This document shows, in pieces, positions 50,825 to 62,426 of a stretch of 64,000 bases of DNA. A program made the position numbers and the translations under genes. Numbering within the stretch: position 1 is the stretch's first letter; the number at the start of each line of letters is the position of its first letter. This DNA comes from Coemansia sp. RSA 1804. Lineage: Eukaryota > Kickxellomycota > Kickxellomycetes > Kickxellales > Kickxellaceae. The DNA is taken from assembly GCA_027578815.1 (NCBI GenBank), contig JANBTH010000005.1:28178-92177 (forward strand). The letters run 5' to 3'. The notes below the pieces were generated by a model. The model was not told the origin of the DNA and ran no database searches. It saw only the letters and a list, made by a program, of their open reading frames with translations.

Positions 50825-53416
50825 GCGCATCTTGCGCACAAGCCTGCTCTGCTTCGAGCCAAGTTCCGCATGCGCTTCGGCGCTGGATGAAGAAAGCGCC
50901 GACGGCGGAGAGAGAGCACGATCGGGCGGGCTGTCAGAGTTCAAGGCACTCCAGAACCAGCTTCCGCCCGAGCCGTCGTTGGCGTGGCTGGTTGTTCTCC
51001 GCGTAAAGCGATCAACAATGCTGATACCTTCGTTACGCTGGGTGTTTGACGACGGCGAGCCTGCTGCCGATCCAGCGCTAGACAGGCGTTGCTGGTATCC
51101 GTCGAGCTGGTCGAAATCAAAACTGGCCAGATTCAGTGATCCGTCCTGGTTGATCAGAGAGAATCTGCTATGGCTGAAGGAAAACGGACTTGTTGGCGAG
51201 CCCGGGCGGAAGCCTTCATTGCTGGTAGCCATCGACATGTGGCTCTCCGACACGCTGCCATGCGTCTGAATCGACAGCGAGCTGCCGGCCGCTCTCTGGA
51301 GCTGATCAAGAGGCGGCAAAGGATCTGTTGCGCTCGCTTTCTGCTGTTCGTCAACGCGGATACCGCTGTCGTTTTCTGGGGCCTTCTGTGCTGAACTCGC
51401 ATCGCCTCTGCCGTTGTTGCCACTGTTGGCGTTCTGGTGCCTGCCAGCCAAGACGTATCCGTTAGGACCCTGCTCAAGGACCTCGTAGATATCAATACGC
51501 TCGCTGTCTCTGTTCCTCCGTCCGCTGGCCAACTCCCTTTCCAACTCCCGCTCCAGCCGCTCCTCAGAAGCATCCAGCATGTTCAGGTAGTGCGGATCAA
51601 TCGTCACCTGGTACGGCGGATCGGCTGCTCCAAACACGGCCGACGGGCTGGTAGGGCTCGATGGCTGCGGTGCGCTGGCGCCGGCGGCTGCAGTGTACAG
51701 GATGCGTGAGAGTGGCACTGTGGTGAGAAGATCTTCGGACGACGCAGCCGACGCAACACTGCGCGAGGCAAGGCTGGCGGTCGAGTGTGTGTTTCTTGAC
51801 AGCGACCCAGCCGACGAAGCAAGCGACAGTGGAGACCGCACATTGTGGGCGTATACGCCGTGCTGTTGACTCTGTGGCTGGCTGTGGATGTGGCTGCCGT
51901 TGCTGTTGCTGTTGCTGTTGCTGTCTGCTGGTGGAGTTGCGTGGAGGTCGGTGACCGATATGTTGCGTACCGCCTGCTTGTGGATGAGCTCGCCCGCGCT
52001 GCGGCCAATCGTGCCGTCCATCAGGGGCTCGAAGCGTGGAATGTTGATTATGTCATCCGTCGAATTGTCCGATACATCCGAAAACAGAAAAGCAATCCTC
52101 TGTGCGCCGCTGCTCTGCGGCACCGATGTCTTCCGCGGCAGACGGTTGGGTGCTCTGGGCGCTTTGTCGTCAGCGTCGGCATCTGCGTTGGCTTCATCCT
52201 TGCTCGGAATAGTCATCGACCGTGCGCGTGTTGGCGGATACAATCCAGGCTGGCGCTGGAGTCTGACCTTGCCTGGCTCCACAATGGGCGACAGCGGCGA
52301 CACTGGCTTCACTGGGCTGACCATCGGGTGGCGGCCTGCCATGCGCCCAAAGTCGTATGACATGGCGGGCGGCAACTTTTGCACGCCAAGAGAGCTGATG
52401 CTGTGAGCACTGCCTATGCTGTTGCTATTAATAGTACTGCTGATATTGTTTCCGCTGATGCTGCTGCCGATGGTGCTGCCGATGCTGGGGCTTTTGTTAG
52501 AAACAAGGATGCTTGCGGGCTTGCGTGATGGCAGCCCCTGCGCCGCTCCATGCTCCAACGAGCCCTGCGGCGGCGACATGTACGCAAAACTAGCGTAGTT
52601 GGCCTGCGCTATGTCTCGGGGCGACTGTGTGCGCGAGTTCTGGGTGAGGGATCTCTGCCGGGAGCCTGGCTTCTGCGAGCGTGGCGACGCAGAAGCAGAG
52701 CCAGGCCCAGAGCTAGGTCCAGAGCCAGACCCGGCACCAGCGCCAGGACCGCCTTGCGCGTAGGCATCCAGCGACGTCATCGACATGTTGTGGCGGGGCA
52801 CCGCTCCTGGGCGCTGGGCGGACGATGGATAGATGGAGAACTGCTGCTGCTGTGGGCGCGCGGACTGGCTGCCATCCAGCTGCGGCACAAACGAAAACCC
52901 CTCCGAGACGGCCGCAAACGGATTGTGGTTGACAATGGGCCGAGGCTTGCCGCGGCGCATCTGGGATGCTGCGCCATCGCCGCGATTGTGCTCGTGGCCA
53001 CTAATACTGCGTGTCTTTGTTAGGCCCTCGGGCGTCCGCGTGCTGCTGCTAGCGGAGGCTGCCGACTTTACCGCGTTGGCCACGCGCTTGAAGCCGCCAA
53101 GAAGGTTCTTGCGCACCTTGTGCTGCTTTGACTGCGACGACGGTGCTTCTGCGCCCTCTGATATCGACCCCAGCTGCGACGGCGAAAACCGCCGCTCCGC
53201 GTATGCTGGCCGGTGCCCGTAGTCATCCGGGGAAAGCGAGGAGGCTGCTGTGTGGGCAATTGACTGGTGCTGGTGGTTTGGCGGTGACGCGGGCGGCTCC
53301 GCCGAAGGCGGTGTGTATGTGCCGTAGGCGGCATTTCCGGCGTCGTGAGATGGCCTGGCGTTCTGGCTGTGAGTGGGGCGTGGGCGTGGGTCGGCGCTTT
53401 GCATGGCGTCTCGCAT
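49223..53416 (-). CDS. large Ser-rich orphan protein
   Basis: From the ATG at 53416 the product is 1397 residues. The frame extends 103 codons further upstream, but that part reads as hydrophobic translated leader, so the start chosen is MRDAMQSADP. Nearly all of it is Ser/Gln/Asn/Pro-rich disorder. Short conserved-looking pieces are a basic helix (VRKNLLGGFKRVANAVKSA), a YVPFDLVHRRSPASMSLEGALTLID stretch, and a helical segment TNELDEIMVRTVELCHSIQTA with a following AMWIHGVLRPP. These could bind partners. PolyQ and poly-Ser tracts are present. The last 80 residues are repetitive (Asn/Arg/Cys) and may reflect a misread intron or slippage region. No family is recognised. Confidence 0.65.
49859..49902. 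repeat. CTG microsatellite (poly-Ser, minus strand)
   Basis: About 14 CTG units; on the minus strand they read AGC, giving poly-Ser in the orphan protein. Confidence 0.85.
50785..50822. repeat. CTG microsatellite (polyQ, minus strand)
   Basis: About 12 CTG units; on the minus strand they read CAG, giving polyQ in the same orphan protein, a different frame from the poly-Ser tract. Confidence 0.85.
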
Positions 53417-54336
53417 CCTAGTATATATCAAGAAATCAGAAATGAGTATGAGAAAATGAGTGTTCGTTATGTGAGATGATTGATGTATGAAGGGCCAAGC
53501 AGACTGAAAAGAAAACAAGGGAGGGAAAATGTCGCAAATAGGAAAGTATGATGATAGAAACTCAATTTGTGTGCATTCTTTTGCAGCAAATAAAGGGGGA
53601 AAAGCTCCAGATACACTGGAGGTAAACACTAAATAAAAGGCGCTGAGAATGTGTGTTTTGATTCTGAATACTGATATAGAAGGCAAAGGTAATATAAAAG
53701 CCATACCACGCCTTTTTCTCCACAAAGATAGAAAGAAGAAGTGATGTTCTCTTCTTTTTCTATTTTGAAAGGAGGAAAAAGAAAAAGAGCCGGGCTTCTA
53801 GAAGCCAGAAAAAAAGGAGGGAAAGCTTTTTTTTCCCTTTTCCACCCCCTCTTCGTGAAATGACGGGGAAAAACGTTGCTTACTCTGTGGAAGACACTGC
53901 TGGGTTGAACAGTGCTGCGCGCATTGCCATATCTGACTGGCGTCTGTTTGCCATTTTCGGAATGCAAAATAAGAATAGACAGAATACACGGCGTGGGGGT
54001 TTTTTAGGGGTTTGTTCGAGTATTAGAATGGAAAGATGTGCTTGCAATGTGAAATTGGACACTGAGGCGGGAATTAAAGACAGAGAAAGAGAGTAATTTC
54101 TTTTCTAGCAAACAGGGTCAGAATAAGAGGAATATAAAAAACTGACGCTGATTGCAATAGACAAGGAAAGAAACATGAAAAATAAGAGATAAAAATAAAA
54201 TAAAAATTGACAAAAATAGTGAGAAGGGGAAAAAAGCATGGGCCCAGATGAGCATTGTTTTTAATACTTGATTGCTGGGAATGGCTGGTTGGCTGGACGA
54301 GCTTCTTGATCTTTGGAGATGGTGGAGAAGAAGTGT

Positions 54337-54366
54337 ATGAGTGAGTGAGTGAGTGAGCGAGTGAGT
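54337..54366. repeat. GAGT tetranucleotide microsatellite
   Basis: About seven GAGT units with one substitution, outside any supported gene. Confidence 0.8.
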
Positions 54367-56095
54367 GCGGGGCCTGGGCAAAGCGTGTGCTTTTGGGTTT
54401 TGTTGTATCCTGGTTCTTACCATCATCTTTTCCTTTCCTTGCTATACAAGTCGAGGCGAAGAACAAGGGAGTGAGACTATACCAGAATCCAAGTTCGTTT
54501 TCTTTAGCTTTGTGCAAGCAAACAATAAACAAAGCAAGCGCTTTATAAACAACACAATTTGAGCTTATGCAACAAAAGAGAAGAAGCGAGTAGATGCCGC
54601 CAACATGGCTGTCAGACAGTCGACATTGCAGCTGCATAGCAGATGTCTTGTGTGGGGATTGATAGAACAAAGTAACTGAATGCACCGTATCCCAGCACGA
54701 TGGACCTTTGCGAGACAATGAAAACGCCAATCTGAGAAGGAATGATATACGCGTAGTTTTTTGTTTTGTTTTTGTCACAAAACGGGCTTTTCCTTGGGTA
54801 TATGCAGCATTCACTTGAGCCATTATTCCGTGGACATGTGGGAGAAATGGTGGGAGAGAAGGGAAAAGGAGGGGAAAACAAATGTAATGTGTTGTCATAG
54901 TTTACATTTCATTGTATATATTAGAACACATGTGCTCAATATTATATTATATTACATATTTACCGGTGGTAACACAGTTTCAAGTTGGTCGAGAGAATGT
55001 TAATGAAAAAAGAAACTTTTGCAAATACAATCGTGGAATATCCACGGGACATGCTGTAATCAGCAAAAAGAAGGTAATGCCGAAATTAGTGCTTGCTTGT
55101 TTGCTCGGTGTTTTGTGGAAATATGGCAATATGCCACAGCAATGCACGAATGTATACGTATCCATATCTGCCTTTCGATTTTTATGTCAGTCACAGTTTT
55201 TACACACGCGCGTCCAATACTCACAGCGAAACTGGTTGTGTGGGAGCGATTTTTATGATTACTTGCACATCCGGTTAGAAAGCCCTCCCATTGCTCCGTA
55301 GTTGAGATGTGTTGCAGTCCATAAAGAAAGGAAGGTGAGATATACAAGTTCGGGCTTTCTCTCTCTCTCAAGGTTGCATGGATCACCAGCTCGGTCAACA
55401 CTTTCTTACAAATAACATGCTCGGCGGAATCATCATCCAAGTCAGTCCCGTATGCAATAAAAGTGGTATTTCTTGTTTCTGTGCCTACAATGCGCATGTG
55501 GTTCAGAAGATTGGAGCAAAATGGATGCAAACAAGAAAAAGGAGAAAGAGAGCTTTTTCAAGTAAAGAAAAAACTTGTGCGAAAGATTGGTTGACTGCAC
55601 TCAATTATACGCGACCGATGCCACATGTAGATGGGAAAAAGGGACAGAGAGGCTTGGATACATGTTCCAATGAGTCTTCTTTTGCGTGTTCATTTAGTCA
55701 ATTGCTCGCATTATATCCCTTTACACTATGGCACTTTTTTTTTCCTCGCTCGCACATTCTGTCAGTATAATTGCACAGAAAGCAAGCCCTGTTTTATTTC
55801 TCTTTTCCTGCTTTTTTATTGGGAGGAGGAAGATACCTGGAAACCTTGTGCTGCGAATGGAAAAAGGGAAAAAAAAAGGTTCCATAAAGAAAATAAAACA
55901 CCTTACCCCTCATTCGGTCATTCAGCCAGTGAAGTGAGTGAGGGGTAAATTGTCTTTTTTTCTTTTTATGTATTGAGTTTACAAGGGGGGAGATAAATAT
56001 AAAGAAGCGGATATGTGGGAGGAGGAGCTGGTTTTTTTTTATTTCTTGCTCGCTTCTCTCCCATCATATTTCCCTCCCACCTGTTCATGTAGTCA

Positions 56096-56103
56096 TATAA
56101 AAG
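56096..56103 (+). promoter_or_regulatory. possible TATA element
   Basis: TATAAAAG lies only 31 bp before the ATG of the P-type ATPase-like gene. If it is the functional TATA box, either the leader is extremely short or translation begins at a later Met such as residue 14 (56173). Confidence 0.3.
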
Positions 56104-56133
56104 CATCGCAAGACATACACTATCCACACACCA

Positions 56134-58501
56134 ATGGAGTTCCAGCTCTCGATAGAATCGCGGCCGCCGACGATGGCGAGGATTAAGAGCGAGCGGCCGG
56201 TGTTTCTGGCGTCGGAGTACCGCACACTCAGCGTCCACATGGACGAGGACGAGCGGCAGCAAACAAGGCGGCAGCGGGCGCGGAGGCGGTGGCACATTCT
56301 GCAGTCGGCGTGGTGGCGGGAGCTGGCGAACGAGCTGGTTCCGCTGCGCACAGCGCACGAGCAGCACGAGACGGAGGAGCAGCAGCGGAACGCATCGCTG
56401 GCGAAGGTGGCGCGGCAGCTGCGCAACCTGCCGTTCCACAAGGACACGATAGGCGAGATATACACGCGGTTCCACACGTCGCCGGCGCAGGGACTCGAGT
56501 CGCAGGCGATCACCCGGCTCCGCGGATACCACGGGTACAATGTTCTGCGGCCGGCGTCGCGGATCGCGGTGGCCAACGTGATCCGCTGGTTCTTTGGCGG
56601 ATTCAACCGGTTCCTGTGGGTCGCGATGGTCGTGTTCTGGCTGTGCTGGAAGCCAATCGGCAACCCGCCGCAGCCGGGCAACATGGCGCTGGCCATCGTC
56701 ATCATATTCGTCATCTGCCTGCAGGCGATGTTCAGCGCGTGGCAGCAGTGGATCACGTCGCGCGCAATGCACTCGATCGCCAGCATGATTCCGGCCGAGA
56801 CCGTTGTGCTGCGCGACGGCGTTGCGGCCAGGGTTGCGCCGGCCGAGCTGGTGCCCGGCGATGTCGTGTATCTCCGCGCCGGCGATCGCGCTCCGGCTGA
56901 TGTGCGGCTGGTGGAGGTGTCGGCGGACCTGCTGCTGGACCGGTCGGCGTTCTCGGGAAGTCCGGAGCCAACGGTGGGTGACGTCAACTGCACCAGCGCC
57001 AACTATCTGGAAACGCGCAACATCGTGGTGATGGGCGCCAACGTGACGCAGGGCCACTGCCGGGCCATCGTGGTATCTACGGGTGACAAGACGGTGCTTG
57101 GGCGCATCAGCCGCCTGCGGACAACCAAGCGGCACGAGAAGACGATTCTGCAGCTGGAGGTGCGGCGGCTGGTGAATGGGCTGACGACGCTGTCGCTGGT
57201 GGTTGGCACGATATTTGTGATTCTGTGGACCGCCTGGCTGCGCACCTCGTTCCCGGGCTTCATGTCGGTGGCCGATGCGCTGGCCAACGGCGTGGGCGTG
57301 CTGGTGACGTTTGTTCCCGGAAGTCTGCCGATCAGTCTGACGCTGGCGCTGACGTCGATTGCCAAACGGATGCAGCGCCACAAGGTGCTGATCAAGAACC
57401 TGACGACCGTCGAGACGCTGGGCACCGTCAGCGCCATCTGCTGCGAGAAGACCGGCACGCTGACGCAGCGCCGGATGTGCGTGACGCGCGTGGCCTTCGC
57501 AGAGAAGGAGGAGGACATGGAGCTGGGCGAGCTGGTGCGCGACGCGGCGGCTGTGCTCGAGCGCAACCACCGCATCCACCGGCCGCGCGCCGCTGCCGTG
57601 CGCCGCAACATGACGGCCATCAAGTACCTGCCGCCCGCCGCGCGCCGCCTATTCGAGACAGCGCTGCTGTGCAACGGCGCCGGCTTCGATTCGCTGACGA
57701 CGGGGATGCCGGTGCACGAGCGCATCGCGGTGGGCGACGCTACCGACTGTGCGCTCCTGCGCATGGCCGAGGAGATCTTCCCAACCGCCGATGCGCGGCC
57801 CGCGTACAGCACGCTGCTGACGATTCCGTTCAGCACGCGCAGGCGCTGGATGCTGGCGGTGTGCGTCAACCAGCTGGACGAGGACGACGGCGCGCCGTTC
57901 ATGGTCGTCAAGGGCGCGCCCGAGCGCCTGCTTCCCAAGTGCTCGACGATCCAGGACGCCGCCGGCCGCTCCGTGCCGCTCGATGCCGCCCGGCGCCGCC
58001 AGATCGAGCAGACGCAGCATCGCTGGGCCGCAGACCACGGGTGCCGGGTGCTTCTTCTGTGCCGGCGCGACTTCAGCCCTTCTCCGGCAGAACCCAATGA
58101 GAAGGACGGGGAGAAGGAGGAGGACGACGAGGACGAGGACGACGAGGAGGATGAGAACCCGTTCGTCGGTATCGAGGACTCCCCCGCGCTGCTGCATGCC
58201 GCCGCCACGGGGTGCATGCACGGTCTGTGCGTGGTGGGGCTCGTGGGAATGGTCGATCCCCCGCGGCCCGAGATCCCGTCCGCCGTCGACACGTTCCGCA
58301 GCGCCGGCATCCGCGTGTTCATGGCCACCGGCGACTACGCGCCAACCGCCGCGTTTGTCGCGCGCCAGTGCCGCATCATCACCGCCGACGCCGTCGATGG
58401 GCTGGAGCAGGTGCTGGAGCACGCCGAGGGCGCGGTGGCAGCGGAGAAGGAAGAGGAGAGTAATGAGAAGGAGGATGCTGTCTCGCAGACTTGCAGTGTT
58501 G

Positions 58502-58532
<31 letters not shown>

Positions 58533-59727
58533 ATTAGTGGACGGCAATGGCGGCGCTGCTGCTCTGGCCACGCAGGAGAAGGAGGCCAGGCTCCACTCGG
58601 CCTCAGCCTCGGCCTCGGGCGCCGACAGCCAGCGCACGCTCGCCGGCCGCAGCGCGCTGGTGATCTCGGGGCCCGAGATGCGCGAGCTGCAGGCGGCGCA
58701 CTGGGACGTGGTGGCGTCGTACGAGGAGATCGTGTTTGCGCGCATCACGCCCGAGCAGAAGCTGCAGATCGTCGAGGAGCTGCGCGCGCGCGACAACTAC
58801 GTGGCGGTGACCGGCGACGATGTTCCGGATCTGCCGGCAATGCGCGCGGCGCACGTGGGCGTGGCAATGGGAAACGGGTCGGAGGTCGTCAAGGAGGCGG
58901 CCGACATGGTTCTGCTCGACAACAACTTTGCCTCCGTCGTGGTTGCCATCGAGAGCGGGCGCCTCGTGTTCGTCAACCTCAAGAAGGTCATCATCTATCT
59001 GCTGCCGATGACCAACATGAGCGAGATCATGCCGTCGCTGCTCAACGTGGTGCTGGGGCTGCCGATTCCGCTCTCGACCTTCCTGATGCTGGTCATCAAC
59101 ACCGTCACCGACGTCTGGGCGTCTGTTGCGCTGATCGAGGAGGAGCCAGAGAACGACATCATGCTTGCTCCGCCGCGCAACCCAAAGTCCGAGGGCCTGG
59201 TCAACACGCGCTTCTTCCTCCAGGCCTACGGCTTCATCGGCCTCATCCAGACGCTGACCGGCCACATCGCCTTCTTCCTGTGTCTGTATCTGAAGGGCGG
59301 CATCTCGCCGTCGCAGGTGTTCCTGGCCTTCAACAGCTGGTCCGACGGGTACCTGGGCAAGTCGAAGGACGAGCTGGCCCGCCTGGTCGGCATCGCCGGC
59401 AGCTCGCACTTCATGGCGCTTGTTGCCATGCAGTGGGGCAACATGTTTGTTGCGCGCACCCGCACCCGCAGCATCGTCCAGCAGAACCCCTTCTGGGGCC
59501 CCGCGCGCAACCTCAGGCTGCTTGTGGCCATTCCAATCTCTATCGGCGTTGCGCTGTTCGTCAACGAGATCGCCTGGTTCAATTCCGTCTTTCTCACCGG
59601 CCGCATCCCCGTCGAGTTCTTCTTCATCCCCATTCCCTTTGCCTTTGCCCTGGTTGCCTGCGACGAGGCTCGGAAGCTCCTTGTCCGCTGCTTCCCCACG
59701 AGCATCTTTGCGCGCCTCGCATGGTAG
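56134..59727 (+). CDS. Na,K-ATPase-like P-type pseudo-ATPase
   Basis: The 1197-residue product aligns through its length with the IIC (Na,K/H,K) P-type ATPases: the GGFNRFLW helix M1, LLPMTNMSEIMPS (M5), NTVTDVW (M6), PRNPKSEGLVN after M6, and the QQNPFWGP and DEARKLL tail. Ligand-binding parts of the N domain remain (KGAPER at 593-598; DPPR at 708-711). The catalytic ones do not. The phospho-acceptor Asp of DKTGTLT is Glu438 (EKTGTLT). The TGES loop is SGSP (274-277), PEGLL in M4 is PGSLP (395-399), TGDGVNDSP is TGDDVPDLP (893-901), and one cation-site Asp in M6 is Asn989. Phosphoenzyme cycling should therefore fail. Acidic and polyQ inserts (about 650-685 and 765-845) enlarge the protein. 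A regulatory or transport-independent role is inferred. Confidence 0.88.
58502..58529. repeat. CAG microsatellite (polyQ)
   Basis: CAG units read as glutamine in the P-domain insert of the pseudo-ATPase. Confidence 0.8.
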
Positions 59728-60273
59728 CTGCAAACATTTCTGTTATGCATGGGCGGTTCTGAACAGCCGGCTTTTTTTTCTTGCATTTTAAAGTTTAATT
59801 TCCTTTCATTTCTTGCAGTCGTTGTTTTGGCATGTGCATTTCCGATTCTGCTCTTATTTTTGACTTTTTCCCCCTCAGCGTCATAAGTGGAAAGAGAGAT
59901 GGGCCCACACGTTTTTTAATAATAGGAAGTGTGCGCGTGACTGTTGCAAACACCAAGTGAATGAGTGAATGTGTTCGCATCACACGCGCATATCCGCGGC
60001 CTCCATTTCCATTTCCACTACGCGTATCTTGCATGTTCACTAGTCATGCCTTTTTTATATCTAATTTCACGGTGGAGCCCAGCGGTCTCCTCCTCCCACT
60101 CCCGCTGCACACCATCGCGCCGCCTCTCGAACAATATATAAAGATTCACAATTTTCTTTCTCTCTCCTCGCCCCCAGCCCGTCTACTCAATCTCAGCCTC
60201 ACCACATTTCAACTTCTCATACAAACTTCTTCAAATAACACTCACCCCACTTTCATCTGCACTAAATAACACG
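59728..60273. promoter_or_regulatory. promoter region of the first secreted barrel gene
   Basis: A 546-bp gap with a TATA box at 60135 and a CT-rich initiator-like stretch (tttctttctctctcctcgcccccagcc) between TATA and ATG, a layout typical of highly expressed fungal genes. Confidence 0.5.
60135..60142 (+). promoter_or_regulatory. TATA box
   Basis: TATATAAA 139 bp before the ATG at 60274, followed by CT-rich DNA. The best promoter candidate in the window. Confidence 0.6.
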
Positions 60274-60714
60274 ATGGTCGCAGGACTAACAAAACGCCTC
60301 CCGCTTGCAGCTGCGCTGGCGCTCACCGCGCTCCAGTCGTCGGTGCAGGCAGCAAGTGTCCCGGCGGGCAGCGGGCTGGCGACCTTCAACGACTACCAGC
60401 AGTTCCCGCTCTCGGCGCTGCAGTACAACCCGCCGTTCTGCGGGATGCCGTACACGTCGCTGGACGTCACCCGGATCACCGCGGTGGCCGGGCTGACGCT
60501 GGACCAGTGCGGGACCTGCCTCAAAGTATCCAGCGCCGCCGACCCGTCCAAGTCCACCTACGTGCTGGCTGTCGACAAGTGCGTCGCCGGGCTGGATCTG
60601 AGCAAACCCGCGTTCGCCAAGATCCTCAACATCGACGTGGGCAAGGCTAACGTCAAGTGGGAGCCCGTCGACAAGAAGCTCTGCAGCGGCGTGTACCCTG
60701 CCGGCGGAATCTAG
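60274..60714 (+). CDS. small secreted double-psi beta-barrel protein
   Basis: The 146-residue product starts with a signal peptide (about 1-26: basic start, LAAALALTAL core, Ala-x-Ala cut near VQA). The mature part is one RlpA-like/barwin-like double-psi beta-barrel: GSGLATFNDYQ, CGMPY, DVTRIT, then QCGTC, and the GLDLSKPAF element that aligns with the H/L-F-D-L-S segment of expansins and RlpA. Five Cys in the mature region allow at least two disulfides. Such proteins (expansin-like, cerato-platanin-like, kiwellin-like) act in or on cell walls, usually without clear hydrolytic activity. It is followed by a paralogue at 62427. The strong TATA/CT-rich promoter suggests high expression. Confidence 0.85.
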   Translation: MVAGLTKRLPLAAALALTALQSSVQAASVPAGSGLATFNDYQQFPLSALQYNPPFCGMPYTSLDVTRITAVAGLTLDQCGTCLKVSSAADPSKSTYVLAVDKCVAGLDLSKPAFAKILNIDVGKANVKWEPVDKKLCSGVYPAGGI

Positions 60715-62426
60715 AGCGGTTTGTTGTTGTTGTTGGGGGGGGGAATGGGTGTGGTATGATTTCCTATCTAGTTGTGTGTATGTTACATTTCTTTCTTTTT
60801 CTCTATTTTTCGTGTGTTTGTATTAAATAACTCGTATCCAGTTAATTTGAATGCTTCTACATGTCACATTGATTATTCTGATCGATTAGATGGTGCAAAT
60901 AAGCCACTCTGACATGTGAGGTGGAAGTAAAAGACCAGCATGAACAATGCAACTTCCAAATGCAGAAAAACAAAAGCAAAAATCAAACTGCCAGCGCTTT
61001 TTTGCTCATCTAAATGTATGTGGAATAAAGCGAGAATAAAAGCCCACACACTTTTCAGCCATACATGGAAACTGAGAATGAGTAAACAGGTAGAGATGTT
61101 TTTAAAGACTCAGCAAGAAGAGAAGAAAAGAAAAAAGGAGGACTGGGGGGAAGAATAATCGAAATGGAGGTCGGACCTCCATTATCGTCGTCAAGAAAAA
61201 TTTTTATTTTCACAAGTGTACTTAAAGCCACGTTCTCTTCTCTCGCATCGTGAGATGCTGTTGCGAGTCTCAAAAAATACGCTTATTTCTCTTGTTCTGG
61301 AGGCGACGCTATTCCGTCTCTTTTTCTTTTCTTTTCCTTAACTTATTAACATTTATTTATCGGTTTACATGTTATATATTTTAATATATTACTACTTGTA
61401 GATCCTTGGCAATAACAAATCGGTAGTGGATCAAGATCAGGTGCGTCCTACTCTGTTTTGTCTCCCCCCTTTTGATTATTATTGTTGATATTTGCTGGCG
61501 GGGAAATTAAGGGCGGAGCCGTGATTTCCTCTCCTCCTGGTCGATCACCCAAAGTGAAAAAAGGACCGAGGGATTTACACGGAAACAATTTCTTTCTTTT
61601 TCTCCACACTGCGAAGGGAGAAACAGCAATAAAAAACAGGAGAGGCCGTGAAAGGGACTGAGAAACCTGAAACTGGGCCAATTGTATCAGAATGGGAGGA
61701 TGTTTTGTGGGATTCCTTGTTTTCCTTATTCCACGTTGTGTGTGTTGCGGGACCAGACGGGCGCATGAATGCAGTGGGGGGAGGTTTGTGCAGTCCAATC
61801 AAGGGCCCGGTTTGCAGGTCCCACACATGCATGCTCGCTTTCCCTATAAAGAAGCTTTATCTTTATATTTCATTTTTCCCATTCTGAAAAACCAGCTTCT
61901 TTTTGAGAACACATCTCTGGTTGTCAAAAGAAGCCGATGGATTTATTGTTCATTTTTGGGGGAGAGAGATGAACATTTGCGTATGTGGGCGTGTTGACAA
62001 TGAAGTTGATAAAGCTCACATTCACTTCTCTCTCTCTCGCTGCGCACAGCCAAAGGCAGAATGAATGACAACAAGAAATCTCGGTCTCACTTTGCCACAC
62101 GCCAAAAAGGACCCTTGCTTTCTTTTCTGTCGGTATGGAGGCCCTTTTTCTTCTTCTTCTCCCTTCTCATTCCTCTAACCTTATTCTGTGTTCGCTTGTC
62201 GTAGCGCGTGCGCAGTTTCTACTCCCCGACCTTAACAACGTTTTCTCCTTCTCTCTTCGCCCCCCCGACTTTTTTTACGAATATAGAAACCCCAACTTAT
62301 GCCACTTTATTGTCTGTGACACTCTAGCCGGAAGCGAAAACAATATTAATTCAACGCAACTAAATATAGCTGTAATCTGACCGCGCGACCGACATACAAA
62401 GAGGAGTAGCACTGTTATCTGCGGCA
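60715..62426. other. AT-rich intergenic region between the paralogues
   Basis: No gene is supported in 1.7 kb. A 21-bp perfect inverted repeat at 61163 is listed separately. Pyrimidine-rich DNA precedes the second barrel gene. Confidence 0.6.
61163..61183. promoter_or_regulatory. 21-bp inverted repeat
   Basis: Arms aatggaggtc and gacctccatt are exact complements around one central G. GC content is higher than the surroundings. It may be a binding site for a dimeric factor or a small hairpin. Confidence 0.4.

Larger units (their letters stand above)
53417..56133. other. large AT-rich intergenic region
   Basis: No gene is supported in 2.7 kb. The frames present translate to low-complexity or hydrophobic sequence without domains. 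A GAGT microsatellite is at 54337-54366. It holds the leader of the leftward orphan and the promoter of the P-type ATPase relative. Confidence 0.6.

Noticed and set aside
53417..53430. TATATA element just before the Ser-rich orphan start
   Set aside because: It is within about 12 bp of the start codon, too close to serve as a TATA box.
53417..53725. 103-codon N-terminal extension of the Ser-rich orphan
   Set aside because: It reads as hydrophobic, Phe/Ile-rich translated AT-rich leader; the Ser/Pro-rich coding composition begins at the ATG at 53416.
54074..54898. 274-residue minus-strand frame in the large gap
   Set aside because: Phe/Ser/Leu-rich translation of T-rich DNA with embedded GAGT repeats, and no recognisable domain.
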